DNA of 35,159 nt from Alcaligenaceae bacterium (GTDB taxonomy: Bacteria; Pseudomonadota; Gammaproteobacteria; Burkholderiales; Burkholderiaceae_B), in contig CANCMG010000043.1 in assembly GCA_947378965.1 (NCBI GenBank), positions 1 through 35,159 of the forward strand. The letters are read 5' to 3'. This document shows positions 1 through 8,724 of this stretch, in pieces. A program made the position numbers and the translations under genes. A model generated the notes under the pieces. The model saw only the letters and a program-made list of their open reading frames with translations. It was not told where the DNA came from and made no database searches. Every line of letters begins with the position of its first letter. Positions within the stretch are counted from its first letter, which is position 1.

Positions 1-1023
1 CTGACGGCTTTACAGGCGCGTATTTTGGCCAGCGCTTCGCGTTGTGTTGCCCCAGGTGGGCGGTTGGTGTATGCCACGTGCAGCGTTCTGGTTGAAGAAA
101 ATCAGGCTCAAGCAGAGCGGTTTTTGGCAGAACACCCAGATTTTGAACTCATCGATGCAGCGCAGCTGCTAGCGGCACGCACGTCTTTGCAACTTGAAGG
201 GCCTTATTTAAATCTCAGGCCGGATGTGCACGGCACTGACGGTTTTTTTGCTGCCGTGTTTGAGCGCCGCAAAGCTGGAGCCGAGGTTGCACCCGAGGTC
301 AACGTGGCCGAGGCTGGGGCAAAGATAGCGCCTGAGGCCAAGGTAGCGACTGAAGCCAAGGTAGAGACTGAAGCAAAGATAGTGCCTGAGGCAAAGATAG
401 CGCCTGAGGCCCAAGTAGGGTTAGAAGTGGACTCAATCGAGGCCGCAGAGGGTGCTGAGGTCGCTCAATCATCCAAAAAGGCAGTTAAGACGAAGGCACG
501 CAAAAAGACTGATTCAACAGAGCCAGCAGATGCCACGGCTTCAGTGGATGCCGTGGCCCAAGTGAAGTCTGTTAAACCTGTGAAAGCGGTCAAATCACTG
601 AAGCCAGCCGAATTGGCCGAATCAGCCGAATCAGCCGAATCAGCCGAATCAGCCGAATCAGCCGAATCAGCCGAATCAGTCGAATCAGTTGAATCAGTAA
701 AACCAGTCGAGTCACCGGACTCAATGAAGCCGAGCGAGAAAAAAGTGAAGGCTGTGAGGGCTAAGAAGGGTGACGCAAAAGGCTCGGTTGCATTGCCCGC
801 ATCAGTTGCGCCTGAGCAAGCCTTTGCTCCTGAGTCACCTATCGCCGCTTCGGCCGCTGCGCCAGCACCAGCCTCGGCAATTGACGCTTTTGCGGCCTTT
901 CTTGCCAAAGATGCTTTAAACCCTGCGCATCGGGACGAAGCCGAGGCTGAGGATTCTGCAGCCAACAAACCGGCAAAAAAACCACGTGCCAGCAAGGCGA
1001 CAGGGCGGGTTAAAAAGGCTTAG
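1..1023 (+). CDS. RsmB/NOP-family rRNA cytosine-C5 methyltransferase, C-terminal part with long repetitive tail (5' end outside window)
   Basis: The reading frame is open from base 1, so the gene starts before the window. The first ~90 visible residues are the end of a SAM-dependent RNA m5C methyltransferase domain: GGRLVYATCSVLVEEN carries the conserved TCS catalytic-motif cysteine followed by the EEN typical of RsmB/NOP2/Sun proteins, and HGTDGFFAAVFERR is the usual domain end. RsmB-type enzymes methylate cytosines of 16S rRNA in the cytoplasm. After the domain comes a tail of roughly 240 residues rich in Ala, Glu, Lys, Val and Ser, with two internal repeats (a 6-residue EAK-type repeat and a 3-residue AES repeat) and a basic end (KKPRASKATGRVKKA). 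The tail is far longer than the family needs and is probably disordered. Family call is firm; the exact target base is not decidable without the N-terminal half. Confidence 0.85.
   Translation: MTALQARILASASRCVAPGGRLVYATCSVLVEENQAQAERFLAEHPDFELIDAAQLLAARTSLQLEGPYLNLRPDVHGTDGFFAAVFERRKAGAEVAPEVNVAEAGAKIAPEAKVATEAKVETEAKIVPEAKIAPEAQVGLEVDSIEAAEGAEVAQSSKKAVKTKARKKTDSTEPADATASVDAVAQVKSVKPVKAVKSLKPAELAESAESAESAESAESAESAESVESVESVKPVESPDSMKPSEKKVKAVRAKKGDAKGSVALPASVAPEQAFAPESPIAASAAAPAPASAIDAFAAFLAKDALNPAHRDEAEAEDSAANKPAKKPRASKATGRVKKA
316..423 (+). repeat. 18-bp imperfect tandem repeat inside the methyltransferase tail
   Basis: About six units of 18 bp encode variants of EAKVAT / EAKIVP / EAKIAP, starting with a degenerate GAKIAP unit. 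The units stay in frame and vary mostly at third codon positions, so this is a coding repeat of moderate age. Confidence 0.8.
616..696 (+). repeat. 9-bp tandem repeat (GCCGAATCA) inside the methyltransferase tail
   Basis: Seven identical copies of GCCGAATCA (616-678) are followed by two copies with a changed first codon (GTCGAATCA, GTTGAATCA). They encode seven Ala-Glu-Ser and two Val-Glu-Ser triplets. Perfect identity at the DNA level points to recent slippage expansion; copy number should vary between strains without breaking the frame. Confidence 0.95.
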
Positions 1024-1125
1024 TGGCTTGATTTTACGCAAAAAACTTGCGGTAATGCTCGTATCAAACTGATGGGTTAGGCTAAAATAAGCCTGATTAT
1101 TTTGTCTTAGGCGGTCAACTTATTT

Positions 1126-2337
1126 ATGAACGAAATTATTTCTTTTGTCGCGGGCGGTTTGCTGCAAGCGTCTTGGTGGCAAGTTGCCCTGATCACCTTG
1201 GGGCTTACCCATGTCACGATCGCGGCGGTTACGATCTTTTTGCATCGTAGTCAGGCCCATCGTGGTCTTGATCTGCATCCGATTGTCATGCATTTTTTCC
1301 GTTTGTGGTTGTGGTTAACCACCGGCATGGTGACAAAAGAATGGGTGGCGATTCACCGCAAACATCATGCGCGTTGCGAACGCGAAGGCGATCCACATTC
1401 GCCCATGATTTACGGCATTAATAAAGTAATGTTTAGCGGCGCCGAGCTCTACCGTCACGAATCTAAAAATGCCGAAACGCTGTCAAAATTTGGTCACGGT
1501 ACACCCGATGACTGGGTCGAAAAACACATTTACTCGCGCTACAGCGCGCGCGGTATCTTAATTATGCTGGTCATCGACGTTGCGCTGTTTGGCGCGCTGG
1601 GCTTGACGGTATGGGCTGTGCAAATGGCCTGGATCCCTTTTTGGGCCGCTGGTGTGGTCAACGGTGTGGGGCATTACTTCGGCTATCGTAATTTCGCCTC
1701 ACCAGATACCAGCACCAACGTGTTTCCAATCGGCATTTTGATTGGCGGCGAAGAACTCCATAATAACCACCATGCCTTTGGCACCTCGGCTAAGTTCTCA
1801 AGCAAATGGTACGAGCTCGATATCGGTTGGGTGTATATCTTGGGCTTACAAGCTATCGGTCTAGCCAAAGTCAAGAAAGTTGCGCCTCGTTTACGGCTTG
1901 AAGCGACAGGCAAAACTGGGGTTGATGCACGTACCTTGCAAGGTGTGATTGCTCATCGATTCGAGATTCTTGAGCGCTACACCAGCATCATGAAGACCGC
2001 GTGTCGGGCCGAACTCACGCGCTTGAAAACGTCTACGGCCAACAGCCACGATACTAGTCACACTGAGGCACTCGCTGCCGCCACGCATTGGCTTGGCCGT
2101 GGCGATGAAACCCTGCCTGCTGTCGAGCGTGCACGCATCGATCAAGCTCTTTCTCAGACCGCTGCACTCGCAACCTTGGTGCAAATGCGCCGCGATCTCG
2201 CCAAGCTGTGGGATAGTTCTTCAGCGTCGAGTGAGCAACTACTGCATGATTTGCAGAACTGGTGCCAACGCGCTCAGCAAAGCGGTATCGCTAGCCTTGA
2301 AGAGTTCGCCTTACGCTTACGCCGCTATGCGGCATGA
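1126..2337 (+). CDS. Acyl-CoA/fatty acid desaturase (membrane di-iron, delta-9 type)
   Basis: The 403-residue protein has the three histidine boxes of membrane di-iron desaturases: HRSQAH (residues 40-45), HRKHH (77-81) and HNNHH (212-216). Hydrophobic stretches around residues 15-40, 145-185 and 200-208 fit the usual membrane topology. The family introduces a cis double bond into acyl chains (delta-9 desaturase/SCD-like), which adjusts membrane fluidity. The C-terminal ~140 residues are soluble, charged and longer than in minimal desaturases; no known domain was recognised there. The stop overlaps the start of the downstream helicase gene as ATGA (2334-2337), so the two are likely co-translated although functionally unrelated. 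Family assignment is solid; substrate and regiospecificity are inferred. Confidence 0.9.
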   Translation: MNEIISFVAGGLLQASWWQVALITLGLTHVTIAAVTIFLHRSQAHRGLDLHPIVMHFFRLWLWLTTGMVTKEWVAIHRKHHARCEREGDPHSPMIYGINKVMFSGAELYRHESKNAETLSKFGHGTPDDWVEKHIYSRYSARGILIMLVIDVALFGALGLTVWAVQMAWIPFWAAGVVNGVGHYFGYRNFASPDTSTNVFPIGILIGGEELHNNHHAFGTSAKFSSKWYELDIGWVYILGLQAIGLAKVKKVAPRLRLEATGKTGVDARTLQGVIAHRFEILERYTSIMKTACRAELTRLKTSTANSHDTSHTEALAAATHWLGRGDETLPAVERARIDQALSQTAALATLVQMRRDLAKLWDSSSASSEQLLHDLQNWCQRAQQSGIASLEEFALRLRRYAA

Positions 2338-4625
2338 TCGACAAACTTAACGCACCTCAGCGCGAGGCAGTCACACTTGCGGCGCAGCACGCGTTAGTGC
2401 TGGCGGGTGCGGGTAGCGGTAAAACGCGTGTGTTAACCACACGCATGGCTTGGCTGATTCAAACAGGTCAGGTCAGCCCGCAAGGCTTGCTGGCGGTTAC
2501 ATTTACGAATAAAGCCGCGCGTGAAATGCTGGCGCGGGTATCAGCGCTGTTACCGATTGATCCACGCGGGTTGTGGATTGGTACCTTTCACGGTCTGTGT
2601 AACCGTATGCTTAGGGCACATCATCGCGATGCCGGTTTGCCTCAGGCCTTTCAAATTTTAGACACGGCCGATCAGCTCGCTGCAATTAAGCGCTTGTTAA
2701 AAGCCAATGCAGTCGATGACGAAAAGTATCCACCGCGCGACGTGCAACGTTTTATCAACGGCGCCAAAGAAGACGGGCAACGGCCGGGCGACGTTGAAGC
2801 GTTTGACAGCTTTCGCCGACGTATGATCGAGATCTACACCCTCTATGAAGCGCAATGCCAGCGCGAGGGGGTAGTAGATTTTCCTGAGTTGTTACTTCGT
2901 GCTTACGAACTACTGTCGCGCAACGAACCAATTCGCTCGCATTATCAGCGTCGGTTTCGTCACGTGTTGGTGGATGAGTTTCAAGATACCAATACCTTGC
3001 AATACAAGTGGCTCACGCTGTTAGCCGGTGGCGGTGCCATCATGTTTGCGGTGGGCGACGACGATCAATCGATCTACGCGTTTCGCGGGGCCAATGTTGG
3101 CAATATGGCTGACTTTGAACGCGACTATGCGCACGGAACCGTCATTCGTCTTGAGCAAAATTATCGTTCGTTTGGTCACATCCTAGATGCTGCGAATGCG
3201 CTGATCAGCCACAACGACGGGCGCTTAGGTAAAAACCTCTGGACCGAGCAAGGCGAGGGCGAGCAGATTCGGGTGGTTGAGCAACCCACTGATTTGCTCG
3301 AGTCTCGCTGGCTGGTAGACGAGGTCAGAGGTTTGATTTCTGATGGGCGCGATCGCAGTCAAATTGCGGTGTTGTACCGAAGCAATGCGCAATCGCGTGT
3401 GATCGAACACGGATTATTTTCTGCCGGCGTCGCCTATAAGGTGTACGGTGGTTTGCGTTTTTTTGAGCGACAAGAGGTTAAGCACGCGCTCGCGTATTTA
3501 CGTTTGATGGCCAACGCCAATGACGATACTTCGTTCATGCGGGTGGTAAATTTTCCACCCCGCGGGATTGGTGCCCGCACGCTTGAGCAACTTGGCGATC
3601 AGGCTAAGGCCTTCGATACGAGCTTGTCTGGCGCCGTGGCACGCGTGGCGGGTAAAGGCGGTTCGAACCTTGCTCAGTTTGCGCTAATGATTCAACGCTT
3701 GGCCCTCGAAACGCGTGATTTGCCTTTGCCCGAAATGGTCGAGCATGTGATTGCGCAAAGCGGTTTGATCGAGCACTATCAGCAAGATCGCGAAGGCGCC
3801 GATCGCATTGAAAACTTAAACGAACTTGTGTCCGCTGCGGCAGCCTTTGCCTCAGAGGCAAATGTATCCGGTTTGCCGGCAGGTGTCGTGATTGTGTCTG
3901 ATGCGCAGACTAGCACTCTTGATTCGATGCCCGCAGACTCCGTCGAAGGAGGCTTTGGTGGGTTATCGCCCTTGACGGCCTTTTTGTCGCACGCGTCGCT
4001 TGAAGCCGGTGACAACCAGGCGCAAGCCGGCCAAGATGCGGTACAACTCATGACGGTACACGCAGCCAAGGGGCTTGAGTTTGATGCAGTGTTTATTACC
4101 GGTTTAGAAGAAGGGCTGTTTCCGCACGAAAACAGTATCCTCGAGCAAGCAGGGCTCGAAGAAGAACGGCGCTTGATGTATGTTGCAATTACGCGTGCGC
4201 GCGAGCGCTTGTATTTTAGTTTGGCGCAAAGTCGCATGTTGCACGGTCAAACGCGTTATGCGATGCGTTCGCGGTTTTTATCTGAGGTGCCAGATGCGCA
4301 TCTCAAATGGCTGACGCCCAAACAAGGCTTTGTTGACTCTGAGCCGCGCTGGAAGTCAAGTGGTGATAGTGGCGGGGCAACCTACGGCCGCCAAGGGGCC
4401 GCGGCGCATGCTGCGGTCTCACCTCGCTCTGTCACAACTGGGGTCACTGTCGGGGCGCAGCAGTTTCGCATTGGCCAGGGTGTGCGGCACGGTCGCTTTG
4501 GCGAAGGCACGATCATCGGGCTGTCAGGTAGTGGTCTTGATGCACAAGCGCAGATTCAGTTTCGCGAGGTTGGCTCAAAAACACTGGCGCTTGGCGTGGC
4601 CAAGCTTGAGATCACACAAAGCTAG
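2334..4625 (+). CDS. uvrD: UvrD/PcrA-type superfamily 1 DNA helicase
   Basis: This is a 763-residue ATP-dependent 3'-5' DNA helicase. Visible SF1A motifs in order are Walker A LAGAGSGKT (residues 23-31), VTFTNKAAREM (Ia), DEFQDTN (II), GDDDQSIYAFRGA (III), LEQNYRS (IV), VQLMTVHAAKGLEFD (V) and EEERRLMYVAITRAR (VI). The last ~45 residues (VRHGRFGEGTIIGLSG onward) match the Tudor-like C-terminal domain of UvrD/PcrA, which is linked to RNA polymerase contacts. UvrD unwinds DNA in nucleotide-excision and mismatch repair and clears RecA filaments. UvrB is encoded in the same window. Length is near that of E. coli UvrD (720). Its start codon overlaps the desaturase stop, and no SOS box is visible ahead of that gene pair. 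Rep is the main alternative; the C-terminal domain favours UvrD. Confidence 0.9.
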   Translation: MIDKLNAPQREAVTLAAQHALVLAGAGSGKTRVLTTRMAWLIQTGQVSPQGLLAVTFTNKAAREMLARVSALLPIDPRGLWIGTFHGLCNRMLRAHHRDAGLPQAFQILDTADQLAAIKRLLKANAVDDEKYPPRDVQRFINGAKEDGQRPGDVEAFDSFRRRMIEIYTLYEAQCQREGVVDFPELLLRAYELLSRNEPIRSHYQRRFRHVLVDEFQDTNTLQYKWLTLLAGGGAIMFAVGDDDQSIYAFRGANVGNMADFERDYAHGTVIRLEQNYRSFGHILDAANALISHNDGRLGKNLWTEQGEGEQIRVVEQPTDLLESRWLVDEVRGLISDGRDRSQIAVLYRSNAQSRVIEHGLFSAGVAYKVYGGLRFFERQEVKHALAYLRLMANANDDTSFMRVVNFPPRGIGARTLEQLGDQAKAFDTSLSGAVARVAGKGGSNLAQFALMIQRLALETRDLPLPEMVEHVIAQSGLIEHYQQDREGADRIENLNELVSAAAAFASEANVSGLPAGVVIVSDAQTSTLDSMPADSVEGGFGGLSPLTAFLSHASLEAGDNQAQAGQDAVQLMTVHAAKGLEFDAVFITGLEEGLFPHENSILEQAGLEEERRLMYVAITRARERLYFSLAQSRMLHGQTRYAMRSRFLSEVPDAHLKWLTPKQGFVDSEPRWKSSGDSGGATYGRQGAAAHAAVSPRSVTTGVTVGAQQFRIGQGVRHGRFGEGTIIGLSGSGLDAQAQIQFREVGSKTLALGVAKLEITQS

Positions 4626-4681
4626 CTAGGCCTGTTGCCTGTTGCCTGTCGCTGGCGAAAGCTGTGCATGATTACCTAGCG

Positions 4682-5587
4682 TCACGGCGTTGGTTGTGCG
4701 TCGATCGACTTGCTCTCTTTCGTGCTGGGTTTACCGCGGGGGATACGATAGCGGTTATAGCCCCATAGGTACTGCTCGGGCATCAGGACGATCATGTCTT
4801 CTAATGCCCGATTCAATTGTGCGGCAGCCAGGTCAATATTGCCTGATAAGGGCTCTTTGATTGCTTGGTACCTAACTGTAAAACCGTTGCCGATACCATT
4901 GCGTTGCGCCGCCACCACAAAGATGGGGGCGCCTGTGGTGCTTTGTAATCTTTGTACAAGTTTGGTGGTGTACGCTTGTTTGCCAAACAAGGGCGCCCAA
5001 ACGCCTTCACCCATTAACGGCACCTGATCTGGCAAGATACCGACCGACTCGCCTCGTTTCAGCGCTTTCAGCAAGGTCCTCAAGCCCGATTGATTAGACG
5101 GCGCCATGGTGAGGTTTTTTCTGGTTCTGGTTTTGATAATCCAGTCATGCAACCATTGCTGTTTGGGCAGGCGAGTCAGCACAGTTGCTGGAAATCTGCT
5201 GGTGTAGATGGCCCCGAGCAGTTCGAAGCTGCCAGAGTGAGGGCCTAGCAGTATCAAGCCCTTGCCTAGTGCAAGCGCTGCTTGAAACTCGTCCCAACCT
5301 TCGCACTGTACCTGTTTCGCTAATTTGGCCTCATCTCGGCGCATATGCCAATAGGGCATTTCTAAAAACAATTGTCCGGCGCTAATGAGCGACGCCCGCA
5401 AGACTTGCGGTGAGGCCTCGGGCAGTGCAATTGCTAAGTTTTCAGCTGAGCGTCGTTTGTATCGGCTTGGCAATATCCACACTAACCAACCCGCGCCCCA
5501 GCCCAGGATTTGCAGCACAGTCAAAGGTAGGCAGGAGAAAAATCTGAAGAGGGCTGTTGCGAAAAGCGGACCGAGTTTGTTTAACAT
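4682..5587 (-). CDS. LpxL/HtrB-family lipid A biosynthesis late acyltransferase
   Basis: The 301-residue protein belongs to the LpxL/LpxM (HtrB/MsbB) lysophospholipid acyltransferase family, which adds a secondary acyl chain to Kdo2-lipid IVA at the inner membrane. The catalytic HX4E motif is HSGSFE (residues 117-122) within LLGPHSGSFELLGA. An N-terminal hydrophobic segment (about residues 12-40, with VLQILGWGAGWLVWILP) is the expected membrane anchor. GILPDQVP and the following Gly-rich stretch are further family blocks. It is convergent with uvrD (56-bp gap) and separated from the upstream ABC-F gene by 200 bp holding a tandem repeat. Which acyl chain and position it uses cannot be read from sequence, so no lpxL/lpxM symbol is assigned. 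Confidence 0.85.
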   Translation of the reverse strand: MLNKLGPLFATALFRFFSCLPLTVLQILGWGAGWLVWILPSRYKRRSAENLAIALPEASPQVLRASLISAGQLFLEMPYWHMRRDEAKLAKQVQCEGWDEFQAALALGKGLILLGPHSGSFELLGAIYTSRFPATVLTRLPKQQWLHDWIIKTRTRKNLTMAPSNQSGLRTLLKALKRGESVGILPDQVPLMGEGVWAPLFGKQAYTTKLVQRLQSTTGAPIFVVAAQRNGIGNGFTVRYQAIKEPLSGNIDLAAAQLNRALEDMIVLMPEQYLWGYNRYRIPRGKPSTKESKSIDAQPTP

Positions 5588-5663
5588 TGATTGCTCAGCG
5601 ACGATGGGTAGTGGGCTTCGCCACTCCCGTCGGTGAGGTAAAGACGCTATTCAGGTTGTTCAC

Positions 5664-5727
5664 GCGCTGATAAAGCAACGCGCTGTTAAAGCAACGTGCT
5701 GATAAAGCAACGCGCTGTTAAAGCAAC
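5664..5727. repeat. 16-bp tandem repeat, four copies, A/T-alternating
   Basis: Four contiguous 16-bp units lie at 5664, 5680, 5696 and 5712. Units 1 and 3 read G(C/T)GCTGATAAAGCAAC; units 2 and 4 read GCGCTGTTAAAGCAAC. The alternation gives a 32-bp higher-order period, suggesting duplication of an already doubled unit. The array lies 77 bp upstream of the acyltransferase start and 60 bp past the ABC-F stop. It encodes nothing recognisable. Confidence 0.95.
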
Positions 5728-5787
5728 TTTGTCGGTTTATAACATTGAATCAAAGACGACTGCCTTTTGACCCTTCGCCTCACCCGT

Positions 5788-7824
5788 TTAAGCAAAAGCT
5801 TCAAGCTGTGTCTGTAGTTCAAGCCAAGACGTTTCGAGGCTAGCGGCGCGTTTAGTGAGGTCGCCATGTTCGGCTAGTACGCGCACACACTCGTCTTTTC
5901 GGGTATCGCTATACAACTCTGAATCTGCGATTAAGGTGTCTAAGCCTTTGAGTTTGGTCTGCACTTGCTCAAGTTCTTTTTCAAGCTTTGTGATTTGCTG
6001 TTCGAGTGGTTTGCGTAGTTGTGCTGCTTGCTGTCTGAGTTCGGCACTTTCTCGTTTGTTGAGCTTGCGCTCTTGTGCTGAAGGCACTGCCTTCGCTTCT
6101 GCTGCTGCCTGCGCCGCAGCTTGTGCGGCTAAAGCAGCTTGTTCGGCAGCTGTCATTTTGTCAGCTGCACGACCTGCCGTGCGTGCGGCAGCCTCTTGTT
6201 TACGTGCGCGGGCCTGATGTTGTGCAAGCCAGTCACGATAGTCTTCAAGGTCGCCGTCAAACTCTTGTACGCCGCCATCGGCCACAATCCAAAAGCTATC
6301 CACAGTGGTGCGCAACAGATGCCTGTCGTGCGACACCAACAGCATGCTGCCGCCAAACTCGGCGAGCGCCGTGGTTAAGGCCTCGCGCGTTTCAACATCA
6401 AGGTGGTTGCTTGGTTCATCAAGTAGCAGCAGATTTGGCTTTTGCCATACGATCAAAGACAGGGCCAGGCGCGCTTTTTCGCCACCTGACATGGGCTCAA
6501 CAGTATCGGTGACGCGATCACCACCAAAACCAAAGCCACCTAAATAGTTGCGTAGTTCTTGCTCGCGCGTGCCTGGCGCGATGCGCATCAAGTGTTGCAA
6601 GGGGCTGCTGGCTAAATCCAGCATATCAAGTTGATGTTGGGCAAAATAGCCCACTTCAAGGCCGCGCGATGCTAAGCGCGTGCCGCCTTGCACCTCAAGC
6701 TCGCCGGCCAGTGTTTTGACTAGGGTGCTTTTGCCCGCGCCATTGACGCCAAGAATACCGATACGGTCGCCGCCGCGCACCATTAACTTCACGTTGCGCA
6801 AGATGGCGACTTGTTTGCCGCTATCGGTGGTGTAGCCCGCATGCATATCATCGAGCACCAATAACGGGTCGGGCATGCTTTTAGGTGTCGGGATCCGAAT
6901 CTCAATACCGGATTCGGCACGAATTGGTGCCATTAAATCCATACGTGCTAGCGCTTTCACGCGGCTTTGTGCTTGTTTGGCTTTAGACGCCTTCGCTTTA
7001 AAGCGATCAATAAATCCCTGCAGTCGGGCCGACTCGCGTGTTTGTTTGTCGAACGCGATTTTGGTTTGCCGCAGCCGCTCAGCACGTTGCGTGACAAAAT
7101 CTTCGTAGCCGCCTTTGTAGCGAACCAGCTTGCCCTGGTCAAAATGCAAAATCGTTTGCGCGACGGCATCTAAAAATTCAGTGTCGTGCGAGATCAACAG
7201 TACGGTGCCTTGATAGGCACCCAGCCATTTCTCAAGCCACAGCATGGCGTCAAGGTCAAGGTGGTTGGTAGGCTCGTCAAGCAGCAACAGATCAGACGGC
7301 GCCATCAGTGCGCGCGCCAGGGCTAGACGCATGCGCCAGCCGCCTGAAAAGCTATCCACAGGCTCAGACCATTGCTCTGGTGTAAAGCCTAAGCCGGCCA
7401 AGAGTTGCTCGGCGCGCGACACAGCAGTCCAGGCATCGGCTTCAATCAGTTCGGCTTCGAGCTCGGCGATGCGTGAGCCTTGTTCTTGCGCATGCTCATC
7501 ACTGGTATGCGCGGTGTCGTCAATGAGTGCACGCTGCGCCTGCAGTTGGCGCAAGTGCACGTCACCATCAATCACGAACTCGCGTGCGGCGTCAGCGCTG
7601 TCGGCGATCTCTTGCCTGACACTAGCGATGCGCCAACCCACTGGAAAATCTAGCCGACCTGCATCGGCATCGATCTCGTGTTGGATTAAGGCAAACAAGG
7701 TTGATTTGCCCGCGCCGTTTTTGCCCACAAAGCCAACTCGCTCGCCCGGGTGAACCACAAAATCGGTTTGATCTACCAGTACTTTTGCACCGCGCCGAAC
7801 GGTCAAGCCAGTTGCACGGATCAC
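5788..7824 (-). CDS. ABC-F family ribosome-associated ATPase (YheS-like)
   Basis: The 678-residue protein has two ABC ATPase cassettes and no transmembrane segments, the hallmark of ABC-F translation factors. Cassette 1 has Walker A GKNGAGKS (about residues 34-41), signature SGGWR and Walker B LLLLDEPTNHLD. Cassette 2 has GVNGAGKST, signature MSGGEKARLALS and LLLLDEPSNHLD. A charged inter-cassette linker (the P-site tRNA-interaction motif region) and a C-terminal coiled-coil tail rich in Ala, Gln and Glu follow the family plan. The N-terminus resembles E. coli YheS more than Uup or EttA. The start is GTG, sharing GTGA with the prmB stop, so translation is probably coupled to prmB; both products act on the ribosome. 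The C-terminal tail contains a low-complexity Ala/Gln run. Confidence 0.88.
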   Translation of the reverse strand: MIRATGLTVRRGAKVLVDQTDFVVHPGERVGFVGKNGAGKSTLFALIQHEIDADAGRLDFPVGWRIASVRQEIADSADAAREFVIDGDVHLRQLQAQRALIDDTAHTSDEHAQEQGSRIAELEAELIEADAWTAVSRAEQLLAGLGFTPEQWSEPVDSFSGGWRMRLALARALMAPSDLLLLDEPTNHLDLDAMLWLEKWLGAYQGTVLLISHDTEFLDAVAQTILHFDQGKLVRYKGGYEDFVTQRAERLRQTKIAFDKQTRESARLQGFIDRFKAKASKAKQAQSRVKALARMDLMAPIRAESGIEIRIPTPKSMPDPLLVLDDMHAGYTTDSGKQVAILRNVKLMVRGGDRIGILGVNGAGKSTLVKTLAGELEVQGGTRLASRGLEVGYFAQHQLDMLDLASSPLQHLMRIAPGTREQELRNYLGGFGFGGDRVTDTVEPMSGGEKARLALSLIVWQKPNLLLLDEPSNHLDVETREALTTALAEFGGSMLLVSHDRHLLRTTVDSFWIVADGGVQEFDGDLEDYRDWLAQHQARARKQEAAARTAGRAADKMTAAEQAALAAQAAAQAAAEAKAVPSAQERKLNKRESAELRQQAAQLRKPLEQQITKLEKELEQVQTKLKGLDTLIADSELYSDTRKDECVRVLAEHGDLTKRAASLETSWLELQTQLEAFA

Positions 7825-8717
7825 GACGAAAATTGCTCGCGTGTCAGCATTAGGATCTGATCCGAGGCTTGCGCAGTATCAAGCCACACGGGCTCAAGTT
7901 CAGGGAAGGCGGCTTCAAAATGCGCGCGTTCGTGGCCAATTTCAAGCACAAGAATACCTTGGTCGTTTAAATGAGCGGGCGCTTGCTCGAGAATGATGCG
8001 CACTAAATCCATGCCGTCTTCGCCACCGGCTAGTGCCAGTGAGGGTTCATGCTGATACTCAGGGGGGAGCGCGAGCATGGATTGACTGTTGACGTACGGA
8101 GGATTGCAAAGGATCAGGTCATAACGGGCCGATACCGGTAGCGGGTCAAACAAACTGCCGTGATGCAGTGTTAGACGATCGCTCAGCTTATGCTCGGTAA
8201 CGTTGCGGGCTGCGACCTCAAGCGCTTGCGCCGAGATGTCTGTGGCATCAACGAAGGCTTCGGGAAATTGGTGTGCAGCAATAATGGCCAGGCACCCCGA
8301 ACCGGTGCACACGTCTAAGATACTTGTGACCTCGTACGGGTCAAGTATCCACGGGCTGAGTTGCGTCATGAGTAATTCGGCGATGGGTGAGCGCGGTACG
8401 ATCACACGCTCATCGACGTAAAATGCATAACCTTGCAGCCAGGCCTCTTGAGTCAAGTATGGCGCGGGCACTCGCTTGTCACACCGCGCATCAATGTACT
8501 GCAATGCTTTTTGCCGCTCTTCGGGTAATACGCGTGCATCCATAAAAGGCTCGAGTTGATCGGGCGGCAGATGCAGCGCACTGAGTACTAAGTAAACAGC
8601 CTCATCCCAAGCGTTGTCTGACCCGTGGCCAAACGACAGCTTGGTTTGATTAAAACGTGAGACGCCGTAGCGAATTAAGTCGCGTACGGTTCGCAGGGCG
8701 TCGCGTGAAGCATCCAT
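7821..8717 (-). CDS. prmB: Ribosomal protein L3 N5-glutamine methyltransferase
   Basis: PrmB methylates a glutamine of ribosomal protein L3 using SAM. The 298-residue protein shows the SAM-binding motif DVCTGSGCLAI (about residues 135-145) and the glutamine-methyltransferase signature NPPY (205-208). The N-terminal helical domain (RDLIRYGVSRFNQTKLSFGHG, split here only by spacing) and VDERVIVPRSPIAEL are typical of PrmB rather than PrmC. The ATG at 8717 is preferred over a longer in-frame option reaching 8774: it lies 7 bp after the dapD stop, gives a family-typical length and avoids a 50-bp overlap. The stop overlaps the ABC-F start (GTGA). Confidence 0.92.
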   Translation of the reverse strand: MDASRDALRTVRDLIRYGVSRFNQTKLSFGHGSDNAWDEAVYLVLSALHLPPDQLEPFMDARVLPEERQKALQYIDARCDKRVPAPYLTQEAWLQGYAFYVDERVIVPRSPIAELLMTQLSPWILDPYEVTSILDVCTGSGCLAIIAAHQFPEAFVDATDISAQALEVAARNVTEHKLSDRLTLHHGSLFDPLPVSARYDLILCNPPYVNSQSMLALPPEYQHEPSLALAGGEDGMDLVRIILEQAPAHLNDQGILVLEIGHERAHFEAAFPELEPVWLDTAQASDQILMLTREQFSS

Positions 8718-8724
8718 GCCTGTC

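Noticed and set aside
465-995. Long antisense frame opposite the methyltransferase tail
   Set aside because: It mirrors the GCCGAATCA repeat and low-complexity codons; no start signal or family resemblance. Open only because of sense-strand codon bias.
1079-1094. AGGCT/AGCCT hairpin upstream of the desaturase as a terminator
   Set aside because: Only a 5-bp stem with an A-rich loop and no proper T-run after it.
5588-5787. SAM/SAH riboswitch, sometimes near methionine-cycle genes next to lpxL paralogs in this order
   Set aside because: No metK or ahcY is adjacent and no conserved riboswitch core was seen; the spacer is mostly the 16-bp array.
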